From: Actinomycetota bacterium
GTDB taxonomy: Bacteria > Actinomycetota > Aquicultoria > Subteraquimicrobiales > UBA9087
Reading direction: 5' to 3'
Length of the DNA stretch: 39,865 nt
Assembly: GCA_030019215.1 (NCBI GenBank)
Contig: JASEEZ010000006.1
Coordinates: 38,841-78,705, forward strand
Under the pieces are notes generated by a model, which saw only the letters and a list, made by a program, of their open reading frames with translations, was not told the origin of the DNA and did no database searches. Made by a program: the position numbers and the translations under genes. Of this stretch, positions 6,866 to 15,274 are shown piece after piece. Numbering within the stretch: the stretch's first letter is position 1; every line of letters starts with the position of its first letter.

Positions 6866-6990
6866 CTCGCGACCACGAAAGCGATGATGACGGCTATCAC
6901 CATGAGAATCAGGATGGCCAATACCTCGGTAGCCATACCCAAAGCGTAATCTCGATAGGGCTTATTGAAATGCCTTTTTTTTAATTTCAT
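6853..6990 (-). CDS. 45-aa single-helix membrane peptide in trk operon
   Basis: A small gene hidden between trkA and trkH. A basic N-terminus (MKLKKRHFNKPYRDYALG) is followed by one strong membrane helix (about residues 22-42, EVLAILILMVIAVIIAFVVA). It begins five bases after the trkA stop and overlaps trkH by 13 bases, so the three should be translated together. No strong ribosome binding site is visible, which lowers confidence. It is reminiscent in size and position of KdpF, the small subunit of another K+ transporter, but no sequence relation is claimed. Possible role: stabilising or regulating TrkH. Confidence 0.55.
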   Translation of the reverse strand: MKLKKRHFNKPYRDYALGMATEVLAILILMVIAVIIAFVVASWCR

Positions 6991-6995
6991 ATCAA

Positions 6996-7658
6996 TTAAC
7001 CGACGAATAGGCGCTTTAACTCCTCCTCTTCGCCCACGCTGGCCAGGGCGATGACTGAGTCGCCGGCTTCTAGAACGGTCTCTCCGCGGGGAAGGATGAC
7101 CTCCTCTCCTCTGAGAACAACAACGATGATGCAATCTCGAGGTAAACTCAGTTCAGAGACCCTCTTGTGGCAGACCTTGCAACGCTCAGTGGGAAGTTCT
7201 ACCTCAAGAAGGGCAAGCTTGCCCTTCTTGAGAGTATAAAGGGTTATCACATCCCCGATGGTCGCTTCCTCTTCAACCAGGTGAGAGATGACCGTCGTGC
7301 TGCTGATGGCATCGATGCCCATCTTGTGGAAGATATGCTCATTTTTGGGATTGTTCACCCTGGCGATGGCCCTAGGAACGTTGAAGCTGGCCTTCGCCAA
7401 CTGGCAAGCGACAAGGTTATCGTCGTCGTCGCCGGTCACGGAGGCAAAGACATCGGCGTGACCGGTTCCCGCCTCCTTCTGGGCGGGGATATTGCAACCG
7501 TCTCCGTGAACCACAAGGATGTCGGGAAGCTCGCTGGCTATCTCCCTGCAGGTCTGCTCATGCCTCTCGATCACGGCGACGTCATGACCTCTACCCTTGA
7601 GAGTCTTGGCCAAAAATGAGCCAACCTTTCCGCCCCCATTAACGACGATGTACATCAT
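6996..7658 (-). CDS. trkA: TrkA-type RCK potassium channel regulator
   Basis: 220 residues: N-terminal Rossmann RCK_N domain with the nucleotide-binding VNGGGKVGSFLA motif (residues 6-17) and acidic ERHE after strand 2, then an RCK_C domain (about 135-218; VILPRGETVLEAGDSVIALA). Binds NAD(H) or ATP/ADP and gates TrkH. The ATG follows GAGGA and the previous trkA stop by a few bases. A pair of cysteines (CKVCHKR) between the domains could bind a metal; this is unusual for TrkA. Confidence 0.9.
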   Translation of the reverse strand: MMYIVVNGGGKVGSFLAKTLKGRGHDVAVIERHEQTCREIASELPDILVVHGDGCNIPAQKEAGTGHADVFASVTGDDDDNLVACQLAKASFNVPRAIARVNNPKNEHIFHKMGIDAISSTTVISHLVEEEATIGDVITLYTLKKGKLALLEVELPTERCKVCHKRVSELSLPRDCIIVVVLRGEEVILPRGETVLEAGDSVIALASVGEEEELKRLFVG

Positions 7659-7664
7659 TCCTCC

Positions 7665-8303
7665 TCAAATCATAAGCTTCTCGATCTTAGGAAGAGCCGA
7701 TCTCTGGACAACGCCCACCACGATATCACCAGCGGCTAAAACAAAATCCTGGGGGGGAATGTTGCTCAAACCCTCCCTCACCACGGCCACCACCTTAAAC
7801 TCGCCCGGTGTCTCCACTTCGCTTACAAGCCTACCATCCACAGTCGCCCCCACCTTGAACTCGATTATTTCGGTATCCATGCTTATGGAGACGTGGCGAG
7901 CATATCCTTTAGCTATCTTATCCAGTATCTTCTCCGCCACCAGGATCGTCCCGCACACGTAATCGAGACCAAGCTTTTGATATGTTCTCTCCCGTTCGGG
8001 GCTGTAGAGCCTGGCCACCACCCGCGGAACATTGAAAATCTTCCTGGCCACCTCGGCTATCATCAGGTTCGTGTTGTCGAGATCGGTCACGGCAGCCAGG
8101 GCATCCGTCCTCTCAACGCCGGCTTCCCTCAACACATCTTCATCGAATCCATCACCCTGAACGGTCAAGCCATTGAAAGTGGAGCCCAGACGGCGAAAGG
8201 CCCTGGGTTCCTTATCAACTATCACCACATCGTGGCCCTCAACTGCCAGAAACTCCGCCAATCGGGAGCCGACACGACCACAGCCAACCACAATGACATA
8301 CAC
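7665..8303 (-). CDS. trkA: TrkA-type RCK regulator, second copy, first gene of trk operon
   Basis: 212 residues from the GTG at 8303, chosen because GGAGGTGA lies eight bases upstream and the resulting MYVIVVGCGRVGSRLAEF matches the start of the paralogue; a TTG at 8318 would overlap that site. RCK_N with VVGCGRVGS nucleotide loop and acidic VDKEP; RCK_C from about 130 (GRLVSEVETPGEFKVVAVVR). Two single-unit TrkA proteins in tandem probably form a hetero-octameric ring, functionally like the double-unit TrkA of enterobacteria. Confidence 0.9.
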   Translation of the reverse strand: MYVIVVGCGRVGSRLAEFLAVEGHDVVIVDKEPRAFRRLGSTFNGLTVQGDGFDEDVLREAGVERTDALAAVTDLDNTNLMIAEVARKIFNVPRVVARLYSPERERTYQKLGLDYVCGTILVAEKILDKIAKGYARHVSISMDTEIIEFKVGATVDGRLVSEVETPGEFKVVAVVREGLSNIPPQDFVLAAGDIVVGVVQRSALPKIEKLMI

Positions 8304-8462
8304 CGAGGTCACCTCCAAACTATGCCCTAAAATGTATTCCTCTTGTATTCCGTTGTCAATGCCCCGAATTGCCTCGTTTAAAAATGCACTCGAAATGAGA
8401 ATGCTTCCCCCACGTTCCCAAAAAGTGTAAAATTTAGTGAAGTTCGCTATCGAGGTGAGGTC

Positions 8463-10172
8463 ATGGGATTTATCCCGAGCAAAGTCGAAGGAAGGATAAA
8501 AACCGGGTTGGCGATCGCAGCCGCGCTCATACTCTTACTCTTCGCGACGAGATACGCCCTCACTCACATTCCCGATGAGGCCAGAAAGCTTCCCTACTTC
8601 GCTTTTTGTTCCTTTTCTCGCATGCTCGCAGCCTATATCCTCTCTCTCACCTTTGCCTTAACATATGGATATGCAGCCGCCACCCGAAAATGGGCAGAAA
8701 AAGTACTCCTGCCCGCGCTCGACATTCTTCAGTCCGTCCCCGTCCTGGGATTCTTCCCCGTAGCCGTGGGATTCTTCATCCTTTTGTTCCGCGGGGAGAG
8801 GGTGGGGATAGAGCTCGCTTCCGTGTTTCTCATCTTCACTAGTCAGGCCTGGAATATGGCCTTCGGCGTGTATGAATCGACCACCACCATTCCCAAGGAT
8901 ATCCTACGGGCAACAGCGTCCTATGGAACCAGGGGGTGGCTTAAATTCAAGCGCCTTTATTTCCCCGCCAGCCTGCCCAAGCTAGTCTACAACAGTATGA
9001 TGTCTTGGGCGGGTGGGTGGTATTTCTTGATGGCCTGCGAGATTATAGCCCTGGGGGCTCGGAGGTTCACCCTGCCAGGGTTGGGCAGTTTCCTTCTGGA
9101 CAGCTCCGACAAAGGAAGGGTGGACTTGATATTCCTGGGATTGGCCGTTCTCATCCTAATAATTGTAGCCCTTGATGCCCTCTTTTGGGGGCCCCTAACA
9201 TCCTGGGCAAAGAAGTTCACCTACCAGATGGCCCCCGCCGGTCAGACCACTCCTCAGAGTGTCTGGCTTTCGCAGATAAAGGACATGTTCATTCTGTTTA
9301 GATTCAATAGAGGTTGGGTCGCCCTCCTGAGATTGGCAGGAATCGTAAATCAGCCCATAAAGAATCTCATCAGGCGGGTGGAGAATTCGAGAGCATGGCC
9401 TCGAATCAAACGGGCCTTGAGGGGTATCTCTCTCGCCATTCTGGCAGCCGGTGCTCTTTATGGTACCTACTGGGCCCTTCAAGGGCTGATGAGGCTATTT
9501 TCCCACCCCATACCCTCGGAGGCCAAAGCCATTCCCTTGAGTATCCTGGCTTCATTTCTCCGCTTGGCGATGGCCTACATTCTCTGTCTCGCCTGGACCG
9601 TGCCCACCGCTGTCTTAATCGGTGAAAACGAGAGGGTATCTAGGTTCCTGATGCCACTTATTCAGGTGACCGCCTCCATTCCGGCAACCGCTCTCTTCCC
9701 TCTCATCGTGGTGGTGGTCGTCCACCATCTCTGGGGAGGGATGAACCTTGCCTCCATCCTCCTAATCCTCACGGGCATGCAGTGGTACGTGCTCTTTAAC
9801 CTCATCGCCGGAGTGAGAGCTATCCCAGCCGATTTGAAGGAGGCCGTGAGGTCCTTCGGTGTCTCACGATGGAGCTATCTGAGAAGGGTACTACTCCCGG
9901 GCATCTTTCCCTCCCTGATCACGGGAAGCATCACGGGCTGGGGAGGGGGTTGGAATGCCTTGATAGTCTCAGAGTACCTCAGATTCCAGGGCAAAACGCG
10001 AACTGCCTTTGGCATCGGCATGCTCCTGGATAAGGCAACTTATGAAACCGGGAACAGTCTTATGATACTATTGTGTTTGGTGGGGATGATTATGGTCATC
10101 GTCTTGATGAACCAACTTCTCTGGCGAAAACTTTACGCCAAGGCCTCCACCAAGTACATCATCGAGCTTTAA
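8463..10172 (+). CDS. ABC permease, two fused NitT/TauT-type membrane domains
   Basis: 569 residues with two binding-protein-dependent permease (BPD_transp_1) domains in one chain: domain 1 about 50-250, domain 2 about 330-560, joined by a cytosolic linker. Each has its coupling (EAA-like) loop before the last helices: DILRATASYGTRGWLKFKRL in the first and DLKEAVRSFGVSRWSYLRRV in the second. Such fused permeases accompany NitT/TauT-like ATPases in several thermophile genomes. ATG at 8463 with GAGGTGAGG upstream. It heads a six-gene plus-strand run. No substrate-binding protein is encoded here, so substrate and direction are unknown; nitrate, sulfonate or bicarbonate labels would be guesses. 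Confidence 0.88.
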   Translation: MGFIPSKVEGRIKTGLAIAAALILLLFATRYALTHIPDEARKLPYFAFCSFSRMLAAYILSLTFALTYGYAAATRKWAEKVLLPALDILQSVPVLGFFPVAVGFFILLFRGERVGIELASVFLIFTSQAWNMAFGVYESTTTIPKDILRATASYGTRGWLKFKRLYFPASLPKLVYNSMMSWAGGWYFLMACEIIALGARRFTLPGLGSFLLDSSDKGRVDLIFLGLAVLILIIVALDALFWGPLTSWAKKFTYQMAPAGQTTPQSVWLSQIKDMFILFRFNRGWVALLRLAGIVNQPIKNLIRRVENSRAWPRIKRALRGISLAILAAGALYGTYWALQGLMRLFSHPIPSEAKAIPLSILASFLRLAMAYILCLAWTVPTAVLIGENERVSRFLMPLIQVTASIPATALFPLIVVVVVHHLWGGMNLASILLILTGMQWYVLFNLIAGVRAIPADLKEAVRSFGVSRWSYLRRVLLPGIFPSLITGSITGWGGGWNALIVSEYLRFQGKTRTAFGIGMLLDKATYETGNSLMILLCLVGMIMVIVLMNQLLWRKLYAKASTKYIIEL

Positions 10173-10198
10173 CTCTTGGTAGTTTTGGGAGGAGTCGA

Positions 10199-10948
10199 GT
10201 GGTTTTGCTCGAAGTAAAGGATATATCAAGATCATTTACGGAGGATAGTAAGAGAATTACCATCATCGAGAAGGTGGGTTTTGGGGTTTCCCCCGAAGAA
10301 TTTGTCTGCGTGATCGGACCATCCGGCTGCGGGAAAAGCACCCTTCTGCGAATGATCGCGGGTCTGGATAAACCAACGACGGGAGAGATCCTTTACCGCG
10401 ACGACCCCATTAAAGAAATCAATCTCCACACCGCCATCGTCTTTCAATCTTTTGCTCTCCTTCCCTGGTTGACGGTGATGCAAAATGTCTGCTTGGGGCT
10501 GGAAGCCCGAGGAATCTCCCCCAAGGAAAGGATCAAAAGAGCGGAGATATACATCGACAAGGTGGGCTTGGAGGGTTTCGAAGAAGCTTATCCCCGAGAA
10601 CTGTCGGGAGGAATGAAGCAAAGAGTCGGATTGGCGAGAGCGCTAGCGGTCGAGCCGGAGTTGCTCCTCATGGACGAACCGTTCTCGGCTTTGGACGCTC
10701 TCACCGCCGAAAACCTGCGCGAAGAGGTGATCGATCTATGGCAAGATGAGAGCCTGCAGCTGAGTGCAATCGTGATGGTCACGCACAGCATCGAGGAAGC
10801 GGTCTACCTGGCGGATAGAGTGGTGGTAATGTCCTCCAGGCCAAGCAAGGTCATCAGCGATGTGCCCATCGAATTGCCACGACCAAGGAACCGAAGGGAA
10901 ACCGCCTTTAACAACATCACCGACGAGATCTACTCGCTGATCGTTTGA
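10199..10948 (+). CDS. ABC transporter ATPase, NitT/TauT type
   Basis: 249 residues. Walker A GPSGCGKST (about 40-48), Q-loop FQSFALLPWL, signature LSGGMKQRVGLARAL, Walker B LLLMDEPFSALD and switch His in VTHSIEEAV are all intact. The QSFALLPWLTV and DEPFSALD wording is typical of the nitrate/sulfonate/taurine ATPases. GTG start at 10199 chosen for the GGGAGGA site upstream; the frame is open further back but overlaps the permease. In related systems a C-terminal AAA-associated domain is fused to the ATPase; here it is encoded by the next gene. Confidence 0.92.
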   Translation: MVLLEVKDISRSFTEDSKRITIIEKVGFGVSPEEFVCVIGPSGCGKSTLLRMIAGLDKPTTGEILYRDDPIKEINLHTAIVFQSFALLPWLTVMQNVCLGLEARGISPKERIKRAEIYIDKVGLEGFEEAYPRELSGGMKQRVGLARALAVEPELLLMDEPFSALDALTAENLREEVIDLWQDESLQLSAIVMVTHSIEEAVYLADRVVVMSSRPSKVISDVPIELPRPRNRRETAFNNITDEIYSLIV

Positions 10949-10983
10949 GAAAAGAGAACCTAGGAAAGGAGAACGAATTCAAG

Positions 10984-11460
10984 ATGATAGAGCCGCTGCC
11001 ACAGACGGGGATTTCTACCGTCATAGGTTTGCTAGAGCTCATCGATGACGCCAAGGGAAAGGAGGACATATTTAAACTGGCAAAAAGTCTTCAATTTGAC
11101 CTGGAAGATATCTTGCCCGTTATCGATGCCTCCGAGCTCTTGGGGCTGGCGGAGGTGATAGATGGAGACATAAAACTCACCTCCACCGGCAAGAGATTGG
11201 TGGAGGCCGACGTAAATGAGAGAAAGCTTGTCATCAAACAACAACTCAAGAAATTGAAGCCCTTCCAGGAAGCGATTGCCGCCCTAAAGACCAAGGAAGA
11301 TAAGCACATGGACCGGGAATTCTTCGTCGAACTCTTTGAGGCTCACCTTTCCGAGGAAGACGCGGAGAATCTGGTTCACACCATCATCGATTGGGGCAGA
11401 TACGCGGAGCTCATCGGATATAATCTGGACACGGAGGAAATGTATCTTGATCAAGAATAG
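10984..11460 (+). CDS. Stand-alone AAA-associated domain protein
   Basis: 158 residues from the ATG at 10984 (AAAGGAGAA upstream); a TTG at 10945 overlapping the ATPase stop (TTGA) would add 13 residues. The protein resembles the AAA-associated C-terminal domain (PF09821-like) usually fused to NitT/TauT-type ATPases: a winged-helix-like first half (GLLELIDDAKGKEDIFKLAK ... LTSTGKRLVEADVNERKLV) and a second helical half (FFVELFEAHLSEEDAENLV ... TIIDWGRYAELIGYN). It probably binds the ATPase and regulates transport. Family assignment is from memory of the pattern. Confidence 0.75.
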   Translation: MIEPLPQTGISTVIGLLELIDDAKGKEDIFKLAKSLQFDLEDILPVIDASELLGLAEVIDGDIKLTSTGKRLVEADVNERKLVIKQQLKKLKPFQEAIAALKTKEDKHMDREFFVELFEAHLSEEDAENLVHTIIDWGRYAELIGYNLDTEEMYLDQE

Positions 11461-11474
11461 ATACGGGGGGAGTG

Positions 11475-11867
11475 ATGAATAACACCATCTTACGTAGGCC
11501 CTTAAACGGGGGAGGGGATGCCCCCTTTTGTCTGGATGGAGAGGTGCAAAAGTTTCTGGAAGAAACGGCAAACTCTCTCCTTAAATTGGAACTGATCGGG
11601 TTCTTCCATCGCAATCCCTCAACTCTCGACATCGTGGAAAACATCTCCTCCCGCATCGGAAGAAGCCCGGAAAAGGTGGCCAAAGAGATCGAAGACCTCG
11701 TCAGGGCGGGCTACATCGATAAATATCGGAGAGAAAATTTTGTCCTCTACGGTTACACGAAGGGCGAGGGAAAACGGAAATTGGCGGAAAAACTCATGCG
11801 CTGCTATGGGGATCGAACCGAGAGGTTGAAGATAATCACCAAAATCCTGAGGGGAGGAGAATTTTAA
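11475..11867 (+). CDS. Winged-helix protein upstream of KaiC-like ATPase
   Basis: 130 residues; ATG at 11475 (a GTG directly before it is possible) with GGGGGAG upstream. A winged-helix core lies at about 40-95 (LLKLELIGFFHRNPSTLDIV, IGRSPEKVAKEIEDLVRAGY) and a basic helical tail follows (KRKLAEKLMRCYGDRTERLK). It is a paralogue of the truncated gene at the window start, and both precede a KaiC-like ATPase by a few bases. Likely a DNA-binding or adaptor partner of the ATPase; it could also report the state of the ABC transporter upstream, with which it shares a transcript. Confidence 0.7.
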   Translation: MNNTILRRPLNGGGDAPFCLDGEVQKFLEETANSLLKLELIGFFHRNPSTLDIVENISSRIGRSPEKVAKEIEDLVRAGYIDKYRRENFVLYGYTKGEGKRKLAEKLMRCYGDRTERLKIITKILRGGEF

Positions 11868-11873
11868 CCCCAG

Positions 11874-12652
11874 ATGGAGCGGGTAAAAACCGGTATCGCA
11901 GAACTGGATAAAATGCTCTCCGGCGGGCTGTACAAGGGAAGTGTAACCCAGGTGAAGGGAGCAGCCGGAACTGGCAAAAGCACTCTTGGTCTGCAGTTTA
12001 TTTACACGGGGCCAGCCAATACGGTGAACCAGGTCTCATCGTAACCTTCGAGGAATTCCCCGAAACCTACTACCGTGATGCTCTCTCCCTTGGCTGGGAC
12101 CTCAGGAAACTGGAGGGAGAAGATAAGGTTAAAGTCATTTTCACCTCCCCTGCACTGTTACAGGAAGAGCTAAAGGAACCCGAGAGCAGCATCAGTACGC
12201 TCATCAGAGAAATGAACATAAAGCGGGTGCTGGTGGACAGCATCTCCCACTTTCGTCAACTCACCACCGACCCAGTTGAACTCAGGGGGATATTCTACAC
12301 CCTGATCAATGCCCTAAGAAGGGAGGGAGCCACCTCCATCTTGACTTCCGAAAGTCCCGATATAATGGGCGAGACTAAAATGACCACAGCGGGTTTGGGC
12401 TTCATCGTCGATAACATCATCCTTCTCAGATATGTGGAAATAGAAAGCGAACTGCGCAGGGCCCTGCTCATCCTAAAAATGCGTGGTAGCGATCACGCCA
12501 AGGAGATAAGGGAATACAAGATAACCTCGAAGGGGATGGAGATAGCCAAAAAATTTGAGGGCAGAGAGGGTGTCCTCACTGGAGCACCAAAATCCATCAC
12601 GCTGGCGAGGGCGCTCGAGGAAGCCTTCAGCGGGAAACGGGAGGAGAGGTAG
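11874..12652 (+). CDS. KaiC-like RecA-fold ATPase, -1 frameshift at 12008-12011
   Basis: About 259 residues after frame correction. Frame from ATG 11874: MERVKTGIAELDKMLSGGLY with Walker A GAAGTGKST, ending at a stop at 12042-12044 (56 codons). The remainder continues in the -1 frame: ASQYGEPGLIVTFEEFPE, Walker B-like KRVLVDSISHF and the C-terminal LKMRGSDHAKEIREY to 12652. The switch is at ACG GGG C (12006-12012), the same GGGG-C context as in the paralogue at 274-1043 but at a different place in the protein. The catalytic Glu pair (TFEE) is kept. If only the downstream frame is translated, an ATG at 12212 would give a 146-aa protein with no Walker A. Directly abuts the next gene. Confidence 0.75.
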
Positions 12653-13021
12653 ATGGGAGAAGAAAACATCCTTTTTGGGATCTTTTTGGTGGGCAACTAT
12701 CTGGTAAGTCTGCTCGTCTGGGGATATATAGCCTGGATATTCTTCTTTAACTGGCTCAGTCTAAGAAAAAAGCGTCCGCCCGAAATCAGCGCGAGCATCG
12801 CCTTTGCTCTTTTCGTAGCCGCTCTGGCCCTGACCGTGGAGAGCATCTACTTCGGTATTGGAGCTTACCTGCGAGCCTTCGTGAGCATTCCAGCGGCTCT
12901 ACCTTTGATGAAACCACGATACTGGGTTCTGCCGAAGCTACTGATCTCCCTGGGTGGCCTGTTCGTGCTCATCAACCTCATAAGACAGCGCAGAAAAGCC
13001 AGGAATTTGAGGGAAGAATAA
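12653..13021 (+). CDS. Small membrane protein after KaiC-like ATPase
   Basis: 122 residues, ATG immediately after the ATPase stop. About three membrane helices (residues 5-38, 45-70 and 92-110), an aromatic stretch GYIAWIFFFNW and a basic C-terminal tail. Not recognised. It occupies the same place as the 86-aa membrane protein at 1107, although the two share little obvious sequence. Inferred membrane partner or anchor for the KaiC-like ATPase. Last gene of the run; five bases separate it from the convergent protease gene. Confidence 0.65.
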   Translation: MGEENILFGIFLVGNYLVSLLVWGYIAWIFFFNWLSLRKKRPPEISASIAFALFVAALALTVESIYFGIGAYLRAFVSIPAALPLMKPRYWVLPKLLISLGGLFVLINLIRQRRKARNLREE

Positions 13022-13026
13022 ATAAT

Positions 13027-14298
13027 CTAGCTTTCCTTCTCGGGCAACCTTCTAAGTCGTCCCTCTAGTTTCTTCAACCATCGGTCGCCCACATGAAACA
13101 GACCCCCCAGACAACCCGGAGGGGGCTGTTCCACCTCCGGTATCTCTGGGGGATTCTCATGAATTTGAACGTATCTCAACGCCTCTTCGGCGACAATTCT
13201 CCCCGCTCCCTCGGCATAGTGATCGATCCCAAAATCCTTGGCCGTTCTGATGAGCGCCTCTTTGATGAGGAGAGGAGAGGCATCAGGCTTGGCCTCAAGC
13301 AAGAGGGCGGCAAGACCACCGACATGAGCCACAGCCATGGAAGTCCCCGTAGCTGAGGTATAGTAGCTGTCCACCGGCTTGCCCACCGAGACCCCCTCGG
13401 CCAGAGAAGAGACGATATCCACACCGGGGGCGAGCACATCCGGTTTCAACCTCTCGTCGGCGGTAGGGCCGCAGGAGGAGAATTCGGCCACCGTATCGAA
13501 GTCGGTGGATGCACCCACCGTGATGACTTTCCTGGCGCAACCAGGGCTACCGATGGTCCTCTTCCCCGGACCATCGTTTCCCGCCGCCACGCAGACTATC
13601 ACGCCTTGACCGACCACCACATCACAGAGCTCACTCAAGGCGTCCCGCCCATCACAGGGTCCCTTCGTCCCCAAAGACAGGTTGACGATGTGGGCTCCCA
13701 TTTCCACCGCCCACTCTATCCCAGCCATCACATCGCTCATCCTGCCACTGCCATCCCCCTTCAATACCTTGGCCGCCAAAATAGAGGCCGCGGGGGCCAA
13801 TCCCTTATACTTCCCCCGGGAAGCCTCCCCGCTACTTGCACAAATCCCCGCCACATGAGTGCCGTGACCATTAAGATCCTTGAATCCTTCTAGGGTAAAG
13901 TCCTTGGTGGCTACCACCCGCCCGGCAAGATCGGGGTGGTTCTTGTCTACTCCGGTATCCACGATGGCAATGTTTGCGCCCTTGCCCGCGAAACCGCTCT
14001 CCCAAACATGTGGGACGCCGATCAAGGGAATGGTCGTGTCCAATGTGGCATAGACCTCCTTGTCCAGCTCCAACCTCTCCACCCAGGGCTCTTCGGCGAA
14101 TTTCTCCACCTCTCCGGCGGGAAGGGCTATGGAGAAGGCGTTGATGAATCTGATTTCTTGACGCACGCTGTGCAGGGGCTTCGCCATGGCTTTGGCTATA
14201 TAATCCCTCTCCAGCCTGACGGTCCTCACTATGATGTGGACGTGCTCCTTCGGCCTCATCTCGCCGATTTCCGATCTTAGCTCCGGGGAAATATACAC
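13027..14298 (-). CDS. Subtilisin-family serine protease (S8)
   Basis: 423 residues. N-terminal I9-type propeptide (about 15-85, HVHIIVRTV ... WVERLELDKEV), then the S8 catalytic domain with Asp114 (AIVDTGVDKNHPDL), His145 (GHGTHVAG), oxyanion Asn241 (AAGNDGP) and Ser320 (TGTSMA). The usual Pro after GTSMA is Ala (AVAHVGG). No signal peptide is visible, so it is probably intracellular or exported by another route. C-terminal ~60 residues are Pro-rich then basic. GTG start directly follows the stop of the inhibitor-like gene with GGAGGAGT as binding site. Convergent with the KaiC-like operon. Confidence 0.93.
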   Translation of the reverse strand: MYISPELRSEIGEMRPKEHVHIIVRTVRLERDYIAKAMAKPLHSVRQEIRFINAFSIALPAGEVEKFAEEPWVERLELDKEVYATLDTTIPLIGVPHVWESGFAGKGANIAIVDTGVDKNHPDLAGRVVATKDFTLEGFKDLNGHGTHVAGICASSGEASRGKYKGLAPAASILAAKVLKGDGSGRMSDVMAGIEWAVEMGAHIVNLSLGTKGPCDGRDALSELCDVVVGQGVIVCVAAGNDGPGKRTIGSPGCARKVITVGASTDFDTVAEFSSCGPTADERLKPDVLAPGVDIVSSLAEGVSVGKPVDSYYTSATGTSMAVAHVGGLAALLLEAKPDASPLLIKEALIRTAKDFGIDHYAEGAGRIVAEEALRYVQIHENPPEIPEVEQPPPGCLGGLFHVGDRWLKKLEGRLRRLPEKES

Positions 14299-14577
14299 CT
14301 ACTCCTCCTTCTCCCTCAGAATGTGAACCTCCCTATCCTCTTCAATTCGCGTCACCCACGTTTCCTTCTCCAGCCTTAAAGCCTCCTGGGCGGAGATCTC
14401 CACAGCCACCGCCTTCATCAGACTGTATCTATGCCTTATTTTTACCCCCCTCTCTTCGAGAAGAGCGACGGCCTCCGAGGGTGGTTTCGCCAGGTGGACA
14501 ATGAGATCCACGCCCCTTTTTGGATGCTCTCTGGCAACCCTCTTAAGTTTCTCTATCAATTCCCCTCGTTCCTTCAT
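14299..14577 (-). CDS. Stand-alone I9-type propeptide/inhibitor-like protein
   Basis: 92 residues from the ATG at 14577, chosen for GGAGTG five bases upstream; the open frame continues further upstream without a better signal. Residues 22-88 (GVDLIVHLAKPPSEAVALLE ... VKIRHRYSLMKAVAVEISAQ ... WVTRIEEDREVHIL) match the fold pattern of subtilisin propeptides, ending in an IEEDREV motif like the IE.D.EV end of I9 domains. It lacks a protease domain and its stop touches the start of the subtilisin gene, which has its own propeptide. Likely role: trans-acting inhibitor or folding helper of that protease. Confidence 0.7.
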   Translation of the reverse strand: MKERGELIEKLKRVAREHPKRGVDLIVHLAKPPSEAVALLEERGVKIRHRYSLMKAVAVEISAQEALRLEKETWVTRIEEDREVHILREKEE

Positions 14578-14671
14578 TTCACTCCAATAATACCAGATTT
14601 TCTCCCTCGTTTTCCTTCCCGGCAACCCTGCCTTGCTTCCACTCCCGACCATCCTGTATCCTTTATTCGAT

Positions 14672-15274
14672 ATGGGGAACGCCGAGACAAAACAAAAAAA
14701 AGAGGCCCTGCGTAGAGAAATGCTGGCCAAGAGGGATGCTCAGGCGGCCGAAGAGATGGCTAGAAAGAGCTCGAAGATAAAGGAGCGCCTATTTGGACTG
14801 CCCGAGTTCAAACGGGCCAAGGCGGTTATGTTTTATGTCTCCTTCGGGAGTGAGGTCCAAACGGAAAAGATGATAAAGGAGGCTCTGGCCACAGGGAGGA
14901 AAGTGGTCATCCCAATCTCACAACCCAAAAAAGGAGAGCTCCTATGCTCCCTAATTGGTGACTATCGGGATCTGGAACCCGGCACCTATGGAATTTTGGA
15001 GCCCAAAAAGAACAAAATTCAACCGGTGGATGTGTCCCATCTCGATCTGATCGTCACGCCAGGATGCGTTTTTGATCTCAGGGGATATAGATTAGGTTAC
15101 GGGAAAGGCTACTACGATAGGTTTTTAAAGAAAACCACCCCTAAACCAGCTTTAGTCGGATTGGCCTATGAACTTCAGATCGTGAAGGAAATTCCGGCGA
15201 CCTCCCGCGACGTACCAGTTCACAAGATCGTCACCGAGGATAGGGTGATAGACGCCGCCACCGCTAGTTGCTGA
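14672..15274 (+). CDS. 5-formyltetrahydrofolate cyclo-ligase
   Basis: 200 residues. Converts 5-formyl-THF to 5,10-methenyl-THF with ATP, in folate one-carbon metabolism. Signature GYGKGYYDRFL near 140-150, with LIVTPGCVFD before it, and the N-terminal KKEALRREMLAKRDA helix typical of the family. The ATG at 14672 is chosen because the family normally begins shortly before this helix; no Shine-Dalgarno site is visible, and a -10-like TATCCT lies only ten bases upstream, so the mRNA could be leaderless. Divergent from the inhibitor/subtilisin pair and overlapping the end of the convergent deacetylase gene by 11 bases. Confidence 0.92.
   Translation: MGNAETKQKKEALRREMLAKRDAQAAEEMARKSSKIKERLFGLPEFKRAKAVMFYVSFGSEVQTEKMIKEALATGRKVVIPISQPKKGELLCSLIGDYRDLEPGTYGILEPKKNKIQPVDVSHLDLIVTPGCVFDLRGYRLGYGKGYYDRFLKKTTPKPALVGLAYELQIVKEIPATSRDVPVHKIVTEDRVIDAATASC

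Noticed and set aside
10073-10198. Upstream extension of the ABC ATPase
   Set aside because: It overlaps the permease C-terminus; the GTG at 10199 has a proper binding site and gives a normal ATPase N-terminus.
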